A DNA stretch of 64,000 bases from the NCBI GenBank assembly GCA_040880405.1, contig JBBDIM010000178.1, positions 9,005 through 73,004 on the forward strand, given 5' to 3'. Numbering within the stretch: position 1 is the first letter of the stretch; each line of letters opens with the position of its first letter. The notes beneath the pieces were generated by a model, which searched no databases, was not told the origin of the DNA, and saw only the letters and a list, made by a program, of their open reading frames with translations. This DNA is from JBBDIM01 sp040880405 (GTDB lineage: Bacteria; Planctomycetota; Planctomycetia; Pirellulales; Pirellulaceae). The position numbers were made by a program, and so were the translations under genes. Positions 9,816 to 18,598 of this stretch are shown one piece after another.

Positions 9816-9841
9816 GCGTCTGTCATTCAGATGACAGACGC
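9816..9841. promoter_or_regulatory. Palindromic operator with FNR-like spacing
   Basis: A perfect inverted repeat with 11-bp arms (GCGTCTGTCAT and ATGACAGACGC) and a 4-bp centre (TCAG). The core reads GTCAT-N4-ATGAC, the same half-site and spacer geometry as FNR/DNR-class sites. It lies in the 254-bp gap between the P460 gene (start 9684) and the Crp/Fnr-type gene (start 9939), about 98 nt from the latter. Binding by the adjacent regulator is inferred. Confidence 0.65.
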
Positions 9842-9938
9842 GTCGTTTTTTGTGGCGATAGGCTTTTGTTGCCGTTCCGGCGCGTACGATTATCTTGGCG
9901 TCCGACAGGAATACCCAGGCAGAAAGACTGTAGGTGAA

Positions 9939-10616
9939 ATGCAGATTTTTACTGAATTGTCAGAACCCTTTGTGCAGGCTTGTGGCGCGATTCGATCTGC
10001 CAAATCTCGTGATTGGAAGTCGAAGCAGGCGATCTATCTTCACCGCGATGAGGGAAAGACGCTCATTATCCAGCGAGGATATGTTCGGCTAGGGTACGTT
10101 GATGCATCGGGCAAGCTGTTGACTAGAATGCTTCTCAGCAAGGGCGCCATCTTTGGAGATATGCCATTTCGACCAGCTTTTTTTCTTGTGCACGAAAACG
10201 CCGTTGCAAGCGGTGCAGCGCGGATTCTGGAAGTCGAGCGGCATACCGTCGAGAAGCAGGTCGAATCCGACAGCACCTTCCAATCGCTCCTCTTGCATAC
10301 CCTCGCGGCGCAGTACTCGGCGCTGGATCGTCGCATGCAATGGCAGCTTGTTTCCCCAATCAGAAGTCGAGCCGCGATGGCCCTGCACGATCTCATCTGT
10401 TTCTCGGGAGGGCAATGTCGCCACGGACATCTGATCGATATTCGTCTGACACACGAAGAGTTCTCCGAGCTTATCGGAGCTGCGCGTCCCGTCGTTTCTG
10501 GCATCCTCTCTGAATTCAAGGCCATGAAGTTGATCGACTACACGCGGGGACACATCTGTATCCTGGAATTGGAGGGGCTCTTGTCTATTGGCACTAGATC
10601 TGAGTTGGTCGCCTAG
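9939..10616 (+). CDS. Crp/Fnr-family transcriptional regulator
   Basis: A 225-residue regulator started at the ATG at 9939, preceded by AGGTGAA; the frame stays open to 9831, but those residues do not look like the family and would run through the palindrome. The N-terminal part is an effector-binding beta-roll (…GKTLIIQRGYVRLGYVDASG…, GAIFGDMPF), followed by a long dimerisation helix and a C-terminal winged helix (LTHEEFSELIGAARPVVSGI). There is no FNR-type N-terminal cysteine cluster, so an oxygen-sensing Fe-S cluster is unlikely; a haem/NO (DNR-like) or nucleotide sensor is possible. It is divergent from a cytochrome P460 gene, which suggests it controls that gene and itself. Confidence 0.8.
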   Translation: MQIFTELSEPFVQACGAIRSAKSRDWKSKQAIYLHRDEGKTLIIQRGYVRLGYVDASGKLLTRMLLSKGAIFGDMPFRPAFFLVHENAVASGAARILEVERHTVEKQVESDSTFQSLLLHTLAAQYSALDRRMQWQLVSPIRSRAAMALHDLICFSGGQCRHGHLIDIRLTHEEFSELIGAARPVVSGILSEFKAMKLIDYTRGHICILELEGLLSIGTRSELVA

Positions 10617-11038
10617 TTACCTACTCGATTGGAGTTGATGGCCCATCATTGCAGACGAACCATTAACGCTACCTTCGGAGAGACCGCGCGGGGGCGGTCG
10701 TGATAATCGAAGGCCGAGCAAACGTCTGGCGCTACGGCATGAGGTATCAAAGCCTCCATGGCCCTTCGGCCGGAACTGTCACAGTCGTTGACCCGCGTCT
10801 GAAAGCTATTGCCGTCGCCTCCCATCTCCCAAACTGGCACGAAGGTCGGGGCATTAATGTCGATATACCGCCAACAATACCCGAGCAACCCAATCGACCT
10901 CAGAGAACTGAGAAATTGAGGGAATGGTTGCAACACTTGTATCTTCCTCCTCCGCTCCGATGTCCAGAGCGGAGACGAGAGCCCCCAGCGAGAACAAAAC
11001 GTGGGGAGTGTTCCTGATGGAATTTTCCGGTTTCCGTC
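10617..11038. other. Intergenic stretch without a supported gene
   Basis: Some 420 bp between the convergent Crp/Fnr-type gene and the lipoprotein gene. Open frames of about 100 codons exist on both strands, but they overlap each other, lack ribosome sites and show no family features. A short ACCGC-GCGGT hairpin lies near 10683. Nothing else stands out. Confidence 0.5.
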
Positions 11039-11488
11039 TTACTTCGGCTTGGGACGAGAATCGAGGCGAAAGTCGGCGGCGTTCTTTCCGTCCTTTACTT
11101 CCACGGTCAGCCCGCTTGTGCCGACATCCTGGTACTGCTTCGGTATTTTAGCGGAGGCTAGTCCACTCCCGGCGGAGCCATTCAAGGCGAGCGGGTCCAG
11201 CGGCGGTGGGGGAGCGACGGCGACCGCGTAAACGCCCGGCACGCATTCGAGTGAATAGGAGCCATCGGTTTGAAGCGGTGACGTGGCCATTTTGCCTTCT
11301 GCGTCTGTCAGGAGGACCGACCCGTTTGCGATCGGGCTTCCGTCGAGGGTGACGACTCCACTCACCGAGGCCAAAGAGCCTCCTTCTTGTGAGCAGCCGA
11401 CGAGCAAGACGATGCCGGCAATTTTTGCCGCGCAACTCATCGGGCGGACGATCCAGGAACCGAAACGGCGCGAATTTGGTGACTTCAT
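11039..11488 (-). CDS. Small lipoprotein with carboxypeptidase-regulatory-like domain
   Basis: A 149-residue exported lipoprotein. After a basic N region and hydrophobic core comes a lipobox, IVLLVGC, at about residues 26-32. The mature part is a beta-sandwich of the carboxypeptidase-regulatory type, with the family phrase SGVVTLDGSPIANGSVLL and TDGSYSLECVPGVYAVAV. An AGGA lies 6 nt upstream of the start. In planctomycetes such lipoproteins are commonly encoded right after a DUF1559 gene, as here; their role is unknown and probably structural at the cell envelope. A hairpin lies in the 157-nt gap upstream. Confidence 0.75.
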   Translation of the reverse strand: MKSPNSRRFGSWIVRPMSCAAKIAGIVLLVGCSQEGGSLASVSGVVTLDGSPIANGSVLLTDAEGKMATSPLQTDGSYSLECVPGVYAVAVAPPPPLDPLALNGSAGSGLASAKIPKQYQDVGTSGLTVEVKDGKNAADFRLDSRPKPK

Positions 11489-11577
11489 TGTTGATCCTAT
11501 ACAATTCCGTGAAAGCGCGAGGGTAGAAGAATGATACAGCCGCAGAGGGGCGGAGATTCAGGCATGCCTTGATGCCA

Positions 11578-11599
11578 GGAAACGCACCGCGGCGTTTCC
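11578..11599 (-). repeat. Hairpin between DUF1559 and lipoprotein genes
   Basis: Perfect 8-bp arms, GGAAACGC and GCGTTTCC, around a 6-nt loop, 46 nt past the DUF1559 stop codon. There is no following T-run on the minus strand, so it may stabilise or attenuate the transcript rather than terminate it. Confidence 0.4.
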
Positions 11600-11645
11600 C
11601 GGCCGGATTGTCAGCGGAGGCTCAGGTGGCCACGCGTGCCAAGTC

Positions 11646-12620
11646 TCAATTGAAGTCGCCGACCACCTGACGGTCGTCTCGAATCGAGATATAGCGGAGC
11701 GTTGCCATATCCATGGTAGTGGGCGCGAAGGAGACGCTGCCGTCCCCGCGAAGCAGATGAGCGCCGCCGGGATGTTCGGAGTGAATGGTGGAGTTCGTCT
11801 GGTCTCGGCCGTTGCCGCCTCCTTCCAGCAGGGTGCCGATGGGGTAGCGAACGGTAGTCATGTTGCGGGCCCATGGATTGGCGGCCCACGTATAGGTACC
11901 TCCCGTTTGCGGAGGAGGAACGGTGGCACCGGTCCCAATCCAGCAACCCCATTCCGCGCTGGCACGGATTTCGGCCTGAAGTCCGGCGCTTGTTCTCCCC
12001 ATCGCCGATTGCTCTGCCACGATGATGGTGCTCGATAGCCCGTCGACGGCGTCTTTCAGTCCCAGGGTCATGTTGGCCACCAGCAATCCATTGGCACACG
12101 CGTAGCCTTGACTGCCCGCGATACAGCGGTTGAGGCCGGTGGGGTCGGTGGCATCGGTCGCACTGGCGGAGGCCCCAGAAATGCCGACATAGCTCGCAGT
12201 CGAAGGGCGATGTTCAAAGTCCGCTCGAACGTTGAGTCGGGTGGCCACGCTCGATGGACACCAGACGAATTCGGGTGTCCATCGATCCAACAAGGGAGCA
12301 TTCGGCCCGTCAGCATAGGCCATTCCGTTAGCCCAGTCGAATTGATCGTGGACTGCCGATTGCTCTACCTGGGGCAGAATCGCAAAGAGCCAGGAAGTGC
12401 GAAACTGCCCGATGCCGCCGTAGGGAAGGGAACGAAACGTGTCGTGATAGTTGTGCAGCCCCAGACCGATCTGCTTCAGGTTGTTACTACAACTCATCCG
12501 CCGCGCGGCTTCCCGGGCCTGCTGCACGGCGGGAAGCAGCAGGGCGACGAGGACTCCAATGATCGCAATGACGACCAACAGTTCGACGAGCGTGAAACCG
12601 CTCTTGTGGTTCGTTCGCAT
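11646..12620 (-). CDS. DUF1559 prepilin-like secreted protein
   Basis: A 324-residue protein with a type IV prepilin-type N terminus (SGFTLVELLVVIAIIGVLVA), where processing would occur after the Gly before Phe. This leads into the planctomycete DUF1559 signature (QAREAARRMSCSNNLKQIGL). The C terminus has the family's HSEHPGGAHLLRGDGSVSF (H-x9-DG) motif. An AAAGG lies about 8 nt upstream of the start. These pseudopilin-like proteins are present in many copies in planctomycetes; their function is unsettled, possibly surface filaments or uptake. The lipoprotein gene lies downstream on the same strand. Confidence 0.9.
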   Translation of the reverse strand: MRTNHKSGFTLVELLVVIAIIGVLVALLLPAVQQAREAARRMSCSNNLKQIGLGLHNYHDTFRSLPYGGIGQFRTSWLFAILPQVEQSAVHDQFDWANGMAYADGPNAPLLDRWTPEFVWCPSSVATRLNVRADFEHRPSTASYVGISGASASATDATDPTGLNRCIAGSQGYACANGLLVANMTLGLKDAVDGLSSTIIVAEQSAMGRTSAGLQAEIRASAEWGCWIGTGATVPPPQTGGTYTWAANPWARNMTTVRYPIGTLLEGGGNGRDQTNSTIHSEHPGGAHLLRGDGSVSFAPTTMDMATLRYISIRDDRQVVGDFN

Positions 12621-12756
12621 CGAATTAACCTTTCAAAGACTGAAGAGATGATTAAAAAGAGACTAGTGCCTTGGGCATGTTGCATGAAAAGGGGAAAAAA
12701 CCATGATGAGGGCGGTCAAGCCGCTCGAGCTTGACCGCGAGTTAATTCTGATCGCG

Positions 12757-14202
12757 TTAAGCGATGATTTCGTGGATCGGCTTTCCGTGATCGATCTCGA
12801 TACGCTTGCGGCCGGGGATTTCCAATTGGCGCGAGTCGAGCCCCAACTGGTGCAGGATGGTGGCGTGAATATCGGTGACGTAGTGTCGATTGTCGACCGC
12901 GTGGAATCCGATTTCGTCGGTCGCACCATGCACGACGCCTCGTTTCAAGCCGCCGCCGGCCATCCACACCGAGAACCCGAAGATATGATGATCGCGCCCG
13001 TCTGCTCCCTGACTTCCGGGGGTTCGGCCGAACTCGGTTCCGAAGACCACCAGCGTTTCCTCGAGTAACCCCCGCCGGTCGAGATCGTGTAACAGTCCGC
13101 TGATCGGTTGGTCGACCGCCTGGGCGAGTGACTCGTGATTCTTCTTGAGCCCGCTGTGAGCGTCCCAGGCCCCGGCCCCGCCGCCGCCGTGTTGAATTTG
13201 GATGAAGCGAACTCCCCGCTCGACCATCCGCCGCGCGGCCAGAAGTTGCATGCCAAACTCGCGGCACTGCGGTTGATCGATCCCGTACAGGGCCTGCGTC
13301 GATTCGTTCTCCTGAGAGAAGTCGACGATGTCCGGGATCGAGGTCTGCATCCGGAAAGCCAATTCGTAAGACGCAACTCGGGCGTCCATCGCAGGATCTT
13401 CCGGGTACTCTGCCCCGCGCAAGGAATTGAGCTCGTCGAGTAGATCCTTGCCGATCTTGCGAGCGTCCGGCGCAAGCGGCCCCTGCGGCTGACTGAAATC
13501 GAGAGGATTGGCGGGATCGATCCGCAGCGGGACGGCATCGTGGGCGGGTCCCAGGTAGTGGCCGTCCCGTTTGTTCCAGTATTCCCGCTTACCGATGGAG
13601 ATAAACTGCGGGAGATTCTCGTTCAAAGAGCCGAGCCCATAGTGAACCCAAGCTCCCAGCGTGGGAAACTGCCCGTCGTTCATGTGCCGGCCCGAGTGAA
13701 ACTGAGCCTGAGCTCCATGGTTGCTATCGGTCGTCCACATTGATCGGACGATTGCCAGATTGTCGACTTGGCTGGCGATATGGGGAAACCAATCGCTGAT
13801 TTCGATGCCGCTCTGGCCGTGCTTTTGAGAGCCTACCTGCAAGGGATAGAGCGTATTGCGCTGCGCTCCGTTGCCGTCGGGAGCCACTAAGCGTTCGATC
13901 GCCAGCTTCTTGGGATCCTGCGTATCGGCGAAAGGGGTTTCGGCGATCGTTTTCCCGGCGTACTTCGTGAGCATCGGCTTGGGATCGAAGCTCTCCATGT
14001 GGCTGACGCCGCCGTTCATGAACAGCCAGATAACACTTTTGGCCTTGGGCGGATTGTGTGGCTTTCCGGTGGGAGGAGCCCATTCAGCCCTGGCCACGCC
14101 ATCACGATGCAACATCGCTCCTAACGCCAGGCTGGTAAAACCCATCCCCATGTCGGTAAGGAATTTTCGGCGAGGCGGAATCGGGCCGGGTCGATCGGAC
14201 AT
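12757..14202 (-). CDS. DUF1501 sulfatase-like protein
   Basis: A 481-residue protein with a Tat-type signal (PRRKFLTDMGMGF) followed by the DUF1501 fold, which is related to the alkaline-phosphatase/sulfatase superfamily. Visible family phrases are FMNGGVSHMESFDPKP, GVRFIQIQHGGGGAGAWDAH, and FGTEFGRTPGSQGADGRDHH. It lies 19 nt after the PSCyt1/DUF1549/DUF1553 gene. These two families form a conserved pair in planctomycetes, often linked to polysaccharide breakdown, with no proven reaction. The upstream GntR gene and tight spacing suggest a three-gene operon. Confidence 0.9.
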   Translation of the reverse strand: MSDRPGPIPPRRKFLTDMGMGFTSLALGAMLHRDGVARAEWAPPTGKPHNPPKAKSVIWLFMNGGVSHMESFDPKPMLTKYAGKTIAETPFADTQDPKKLAIERLVAPDGNGAQRNTLYPLQVGSQKHGQSGIEISDWFPHIASQVDNLAIVRSMWTTDSNHGAQAQFHSGRHMNDGQFPTLGAWVHYGLGSLNENLPQFISIGKREYWNKRDGHYLGPAHDAVPLRIDPANPLDFSQPQGPLAPDARKIGKDLLDELNSLRGAEYPEDPAMDARVASYELAFRMQTSIPDIVDFSQENESTQALYGIDQPQCREFGMQLLAARRMVERGVRFIQIQHGGGGAGAWDAHSGLKKNHESLAQAVDQPISGLLHDLDRRGLLEETLVVFGTEFGRTPGSQGADGRDHHIFGFSVWMAGGGLKRGVVHGATDEIGFHAVDNRHYVTDIHATILHQLGLDSRQLEIPGRKRIEIDHGKPIHEIIA

Positions 14203-14221
14203 GGTCGGTACTCCTTGTCCC

Positions 14222-17200
14222 TTAACGAAGGGTTACGAAGTCGTTGTGATTCAAAAGAACCCAAATGAAAAGCCTGCGTGCCTGCTCGTGCGAGCCCTCA
14301 GGTGAGGTTTGCCACTTGTCCAACGCTGCCAGACTCGCGGCGATTTCCTCGTCGCTTGGATGCGCTGCCAAGACGAGGATGAAAGCCTGCCGCACGAACT
14401 CGGGATCGTCCGCGGAACGCTCGGCGACTCGATCCGCAATCTGCCCGGCCGCTTCCAAAACCAATTTGCTATTGGTCATAGCGAGCGCCTGTTGCGGCAC
14501 CACGCTCTGCTCTCGCTGGTAACACTCCGCAACTTCTGCCTGATCGAAGGTGGTTAGGAACAGATTGCGTTCGTTGTTGGAGTGGAAGAAGTACATACTG
14601 CGGCGTTTGGACGTTTCCTGCTCGCTGGACGGAACCGGCGGGCCTCCCGCATTCGAATCGAGCGTCCCTGCGAGGGAAAGAATCGAGTCGCGCACCGCCT
14701 CCGATTCCAAGCGGATCGGGTTTCTCCGCCACCAATAATGGTTGTCTGGGTCGGCGGCGACATTCGCTTCCGCACCTTGAATCGAGGACGACATACGGTA
14801 GGTGGCCGAGGTGACGATGAGCCGGTGGAGGTGCTTCATGCTCCAGCCCTGTTCCACGAACTCTGCAGCCAGCCAGTCGAGCAGTTCCGGGTGGTGCGGA
14901 GGGGGGCTGTTGCGGCCGAAATTGAACGTGCTGGAAGCGAGGGGGGCCCCGAAGTGCCGGTTCCAAAGGTGATTCACAGCGACTCGGGCCGTGAGCGGAT
15001 TGCGGCGGTCGGTCACCCAGAGGGCTAAGGATTTCCGGCGCCCCGTGCTCATGGCAGGAAAGGAAACCTGGGGATCATCTTTTCCCGTGAATTGAAAACG
15101 TGTAGGCGACCACTCGGCCCCAGGGAGCAGGGTCAGGCCGTCCTCCGGCTGAATGTCGGCCTCTGCCGAGGCCTGTTTTTGCTTCAGGGCTGCTTGCGCC
15201 GCGGCGAGCTTCTGCTCGGCATCCGGCTTCGCTTGGTCCCCCGCTTTCGCTAAAGCGAGTTCGGCGGTCAGTACTTCGCGTTTCGCTTTCTCGACGGCCG
15301 AACGACGCTCTGCCTTGATGGCGGCGACTCTCTTTTCCTGATGCAGCGACGCTTCCTCGTCCTGTTGTTGAGAATGTATCGCGGCGGCACGAAGTTTCAT
15401 GGCCGCGAGCTCAGCCTCGGCGGACCGGACTTCTGCCTCAGCTAATTGGTGTTGCTCCTCCACATTTCCGGGAGTGCCCCCCTCCGGTTCGATGAGCGAG
15501 ACCGACCGATCAAGCGCGGAGAGCTTAAACTCGTGGATCGCCGCCAGGGCGTCGAAGGTCATCAGCCGGATATTCCCTCCGCGGCGTGGGAGGGGCGTTC
15601 TCCACGACAGGACGTGTTCCCCATTCACCGATACATTGACCAGGTCATCTCGGGCTTGCACCCGTAACGTATATTCCTGCCCGAGCTCGATGGAAAACGG
15701 CTTTTTCGCCTCTCTGGCATAGGTGGTTTCGCTCCCTTTGGTCGTGGCCCCTTGCACCTTGGGATCCTCCGTCGATCCACTGAGGTAAATCATCTGGTAG
15801 GTGTCGTGGGCTGCGGCGGGGCTTGCCGAGGGGAGAGAGGCGTCGAAGTGCAAACCGACACTCCGCCAGCGGCTTCCTCCCAGGAGATGAAATCGCAGTT
15901 CGGCCTCGAAATCGCGCGGGGCCGGGTTCCGCAGCGTGACGGTGGACGACACGGGCCCATCTTGGGTTTGTTTTAATTTTCCGGGGGCATGAATCCAACC
16001 CTCTCCGGCGACGACCCACCGCTTGGAATCGAGGGTGGTGAAGCTTTCCTGTATCGGCATAAATTCGGGAGAGTCCGACTCAGTGTCGGGCACTTCCGCA
16101 TCCGCCGGGTTGAGCATCGAGGCAAGTTGATCGCGCTTCGCCTTGGCTTCTTGCAATCGCTCCCTTGCGGCCGCCACGTGGTTCTCGAGCACCCACAAGC
16201 GCCGACCCGGCTGCCAGGCCGTCGGTGGGAGATCGACCGGCTCGATGGAAAGTTCCTCGAACTCCAGCAGCTCAGGAACTCCGGGAGCGATCACCTTCGA
16301 TTTGTCGGGCTGGGATTCGTCTCCGCGAATAAAGAGGTAGGTGGGGGCCTCCAGTTCGCCATCGAAGACCCGCGGAATCCCGTCACGGGTCAGGTCGGTC
16401 TCTCCCGGGACCATGTCGACCCGCACATGATACGGCTCGAAGAAGGCCCGCATCTTGAAGAAATCTTCGTGCGTGATTGGATCGTACTTGTGATCGTGGC
16501 ACTTGGCGCAATCAAAGGTTAAGCCAAGCATGCCCTTGCCGACATGAGCGACGACATTATCCATCCACTGCGTGCGGTTGAAGATGTAGTAGTTGCGGGC
16601 GAGAAACCCGGTGGCTCGTAATTTGTCCGGGTCTTCAGGGGCCAGTTCATCGGCGGCGAGCATCAACCGCAACATTTCGTCGTAGGGAAGATCGTCGTTG
16701 AGGGACTGCACGATCCAGTCTCGCCAATGCCACATGTGGCGTTGGCTGTTTCGAAGCTGGTCTCCCAGTCCCCACCAGTCGCTGTAGCGCCAAATATCCA
16801 TCCAGTGGCGGCCCCATCGCTCGCCATAGCGGGAATCGCTGAGCAGTCGCTCGACCACTTTCTCGTACCAATCGGCGGAGGGATCGGCCTCGACCGCGGC
16901 GATCTCTTCCGCGGTCGGGGGAAGCCCGATCAAATCGATCGAGAGTCTCCGTAGCAGGGTACTGCGGGAAGCCTCGGGCTGGGAAACGAGCCCTTGCTGC
17001 TGGTGCCCTTGCGCGATCCACAGATCGATTGGATTGCGGACCCAGTCAGAGTTTTGCACGGACGGATCAAGGGGACGGACGATCGGCTGAAACGACCAAT
17101 GGTCCTGCGGGTCGGCTTCCGGTTTTTCGTCCTGGGGTGCCGGTGCGCCCGCGGCGATCCAGCGCCGGATTAGGGCAATCTGATCGGCTCGAAAAGGTTC

Positions 17201-17542
17201 CGCTTCATGCTCTGGGGGCATCCGATAAGAAAGGTCCGTGGTCGAAATTCGTTCCAGCAGCAGGCTGGTGTCGGTCGCGTCTCCCACCGAAATCGCTGCG
17301 CCGGAATCCCCTCCTTCCAGAATCAACTTAGCCGTATCCAGCCGAAGCCCCCCTTCCTGTTTCAGCGCCCCGTGGCAAGCATAGCAGCGATGCTCGAGCA
17401 GGGGCCGAACCTGGGTCATGTAGTCGACCTCGGCCTCTTCGCCCCAGACCGACAAGGCCGGGAAAGCAAGTGGCGACGCGGCCACGAAGAATATCGTCGC
17501 AACCATTCTGAAGGCGGTTCTTTGAAGTTTCAGCCTTGGCAT
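14222..17542 (-). CDS. PSCyt1-DUF1549-DUF1553 multidomain secreted protein
   Basis: About 1,106 residues. After a signal peptide comes a planctomycete cytochrome c domain (PLLEHRCYACHG, CxxCH at residues 53-57), then DUF1549 (PSCyt2; DWIVQSLNDDLPYDEMLR), a LamG/3-keto-disaccharide-hydrolase-like beta domain near residues 520-700, a coiled coil rich in Glu/Ala (~710-840), and DUF1553 (PSD1; ARVAVNHLWNRHFG). The function is unknown; it is presumed to act in the periplasm on carbohydrate with the DUF1501 partner. I chose 17542 because it lies 4 nt after the GntR stop and has AGGG upstream; an ATG at 17566 would overlap the GntR gene by 20 nt. Confidence 0.9.
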   Translation of the reverse strand: MPRLKLQRTAFRMVATIFFVAASPLAFPALSVWGEEAEVDYMTQVRPLLEHRCYACHGALKQEGGLRLDTAKLILEGGDSGAAISVGDATDTSLLLERISTTDLSYRMPPEHEAEPFRADQIALIRRWIAAGAPAPQDEKPEADPQDHWSFQPIVRPLDPSVQNSDWVRNPIDLWIAQGHQQQGLVSQPEASRSTLLRRLSIDLIGLPPTAEEIAAVEADPSADWYEKVVERLLSDSRYGERWGRHWMDIWRYSDWWGLGDQLRNSQRHMWHWRDWIVQSLNDDLPYDEMLRLMLAADELAPEDPDKLRATGFLARNYYIFNRTQWMDNVVAHVGKGMLGLTFDCAKCHDHKYDPITHEDFFKMRAFFEPYHVRVDMVPGETDLTRDGIPRVFDGELEAPTYLFIRGDESQPDKSKVIAPGVPELLEFEELSIEPVDLPPTAWQPGRRLWVLENHVAAARERLQEAKAKRDQLASMLNPADAEVPDTESDSPEFMPIQESFTTLDSKRWVVAGEGWIHAPGKLKQTQDGPVSSTVTLRNPAPRDFEAELRFHLLGGSRWRSVGLHFDASLPSASPAAAHDTYQMIYLSGSTEDPKVQGATTKGSETTYAREAKKPFSIELGQEYTLRVQARDDLVNVSVNGEHVLSWRTPLPRRGGNIRLMTFDALAAIHEFKLSALDRSVSLIEPEGGTPGNVEEQHQLAEAEVRSAEAELAAMKLRAAAIHSQQQDEEASLHQEKRVAAIKAERRSAVEKAKREVLTAELALAKAGDQAKPDAEQKLAAAQAALKQKQASAEADIQPEDGLTLLPGAEWSPTRFQFTGKDDPQVSFPAMSTGRRKSLALWVTDRRNPLTARVAVNHLWNRHFGAPLASSTFNFGRNSPPPHHPELLDWLAAEFVEQGWSMKHLHRLIVTSATYRMSSSIQGAEANVAADPDNHYWWRRNPIRLESEAVRDSILSLAGTLDSNAGGPPVPSSEQETSKRRSMYFFHSNNERNLFLTTFDQAEVAECYQREQSVVPQQALAMTNSKLVLEAAGQIADRVAERSADDPEFVRQAFILVLAAHPSDEEIAASLAALDKWQTSPEGSHEQARRLFIWVLLNHNDFVTLR

Positions 17543-17546
17543 GGGT

Positions 17547-18428
17547 TCACTCTGTCCCTTCCTCATCCGTTTCGATTTCGGCGATTTGCGTGAGAATTGG
17601 ATGGTTGTTCAGGATGTGATAAGAGAGGGCTTCCCGAGCAGCCGAGTCATTTCGCTCAATGAGATGAGTCAAGATCTCGCGGTGCTGGCGAATCGTTTCG
17701 ATTGCCGTGTCGCGGTCGTGATCTTCCCAATAAAAGAGCAGTTCATAGTACCGGCCCTGCCGAGCGAAAAAGTCTTTGATGTACGCGTTGCCCGAGAGCT
17801 TGATCAAGTAGGCGTGCAACGATTCATCGATCTGCGGATGTTCCTCGGCGGTGGCTGGATAGACATTCGCATCCAACATGCGTTGCAAGTCAGCGGAGTC
17901 GAGTTTCGGGAAGGCCATGGCCATGGCCTTGAGCTCGAGTGCCTCGCGAACCTCCACGTAGTCCTGCAAATCGGCTTGGCGAAATGCCCTTAGCCGCCAA
18001 CCGCGGCGGGGGATGTGATCGAGGATGCCCTCTCCTGCCAAGCGATGGAAGATGTTTCGAATGACCGAGCGACTGAGGTCATGGCGTTCGGCCGTGACTT
18101 CTTCGCGTAGGTACAGTGTCTTTCCCCCTAAGCTCAACTGAACCAGATTACCCACAATCTCTTCGTAGGGATCACGGGGAGGCTGCGGCAACTCGCCGGC
18201 CACCGTGCCGGCTTTGGCTGGAGGAAGAGGATCGCGAACCACCAAGCGGCGATTGGGACCCTTCTCCAGGATCCCCTCGTCAATTAGGCCCGCAATTGCC
18301 GCACGCACCGGCGTGAAGCTGACATTGTAGAGCTCGGCCAGAGATCCGATGGTGAGTTGGGCGGGAAGATCGCCGCCGGATCTCAACCGGACGGCAAAAT
18401 CGTCCTGGATATAGCTGGAAATGGACAT
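17547..18428 (-). CDS. GntR-family regulator with two winged helices and FCD domain
   Basis: A 293-residue regulator if started at the ATG at 18428; the frame is open to 18491, but those residues fall in the promoter region. A first winged helix spans residues ~5-66 (LTIGSLAELYNVSFTPVRAA), a second ~86-150 (LYLREEVTAERHDLSRSVIR), then an all-helical FCD ligand domain ~152-285 (EVREALELKAMAMAF). FadR-type regulators usually have one winged helix; the tandem pair is unusual. FCD proteins of this group sense sugar acids or organic acids. It heads an operon with the PSCyt1 and DUF1501 genes and is divergent from the dehydratase gene. An inverted repeat lies in the gap. Confidence 0.85.
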   Translation of the reverse strand: MSISSYIQDDFAVRLRSGGDLPAQLTIGSLAELYNVSFTPVRAAIAGLIDEGILEKGPNRRLVVRDPLPPAKAGTVAGELPQPPRDPYEEIVGNLVQLSLGGKTLYLREEVTAERHDLSRSVIRNIFHRLAGEGILDHIPRRGWRLRAFRQADLQDYVEVREALELKAMAMAFPKLDSADLQRMLDANVYPATAEEHPQIDESLHAYLIKLSGNAYIKDFFARQGRYYELLFYWEDHDRDTAIETIRQHREILTHLIERNDSAAREALSYHILNNHPILTQIAEIETDEEGTE

Positions 18429-18533
18429 AGGCGATTGTCGATTGTCTTTGGATACAAAAGCAAATGTTTTATCGCAACAAAGCCGCTTCAATTAAGGGGC
18501 TCCTGTCGGCGGCTCCTGATTTTCAATCAAGGA

Positions 18534-18561
18534 TAGTTGACTTTGCGCGCAATGTCAACTA
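18534..18561. promoter_or_regulatory. Inverted repeat, candidate GntR operator
   Basis: Perfect 8-bp arms TAGTTGAC and GTCAACTA separated by 12 bp, in the 170-bp gap between the GntR gene and the dehydratase gene. Its centre is 51 nt upstream of the dehydratase start, where a repressor could block the promoter. Assignment to the GntR protein is inferred. Confidence 0.5.
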
Positions 18562-18598
18562 CATTGGCCACAAAATAAAACTCGTGCCCACGAAGCCC

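Noticed and set aside
10700..11017. A 105-codon frame on the plus strand between the Crp/Fnr-type and lipoprotein genes
   Set aside because: No ribosome site and no family features; an overlapping opposite frame of similar length exists.
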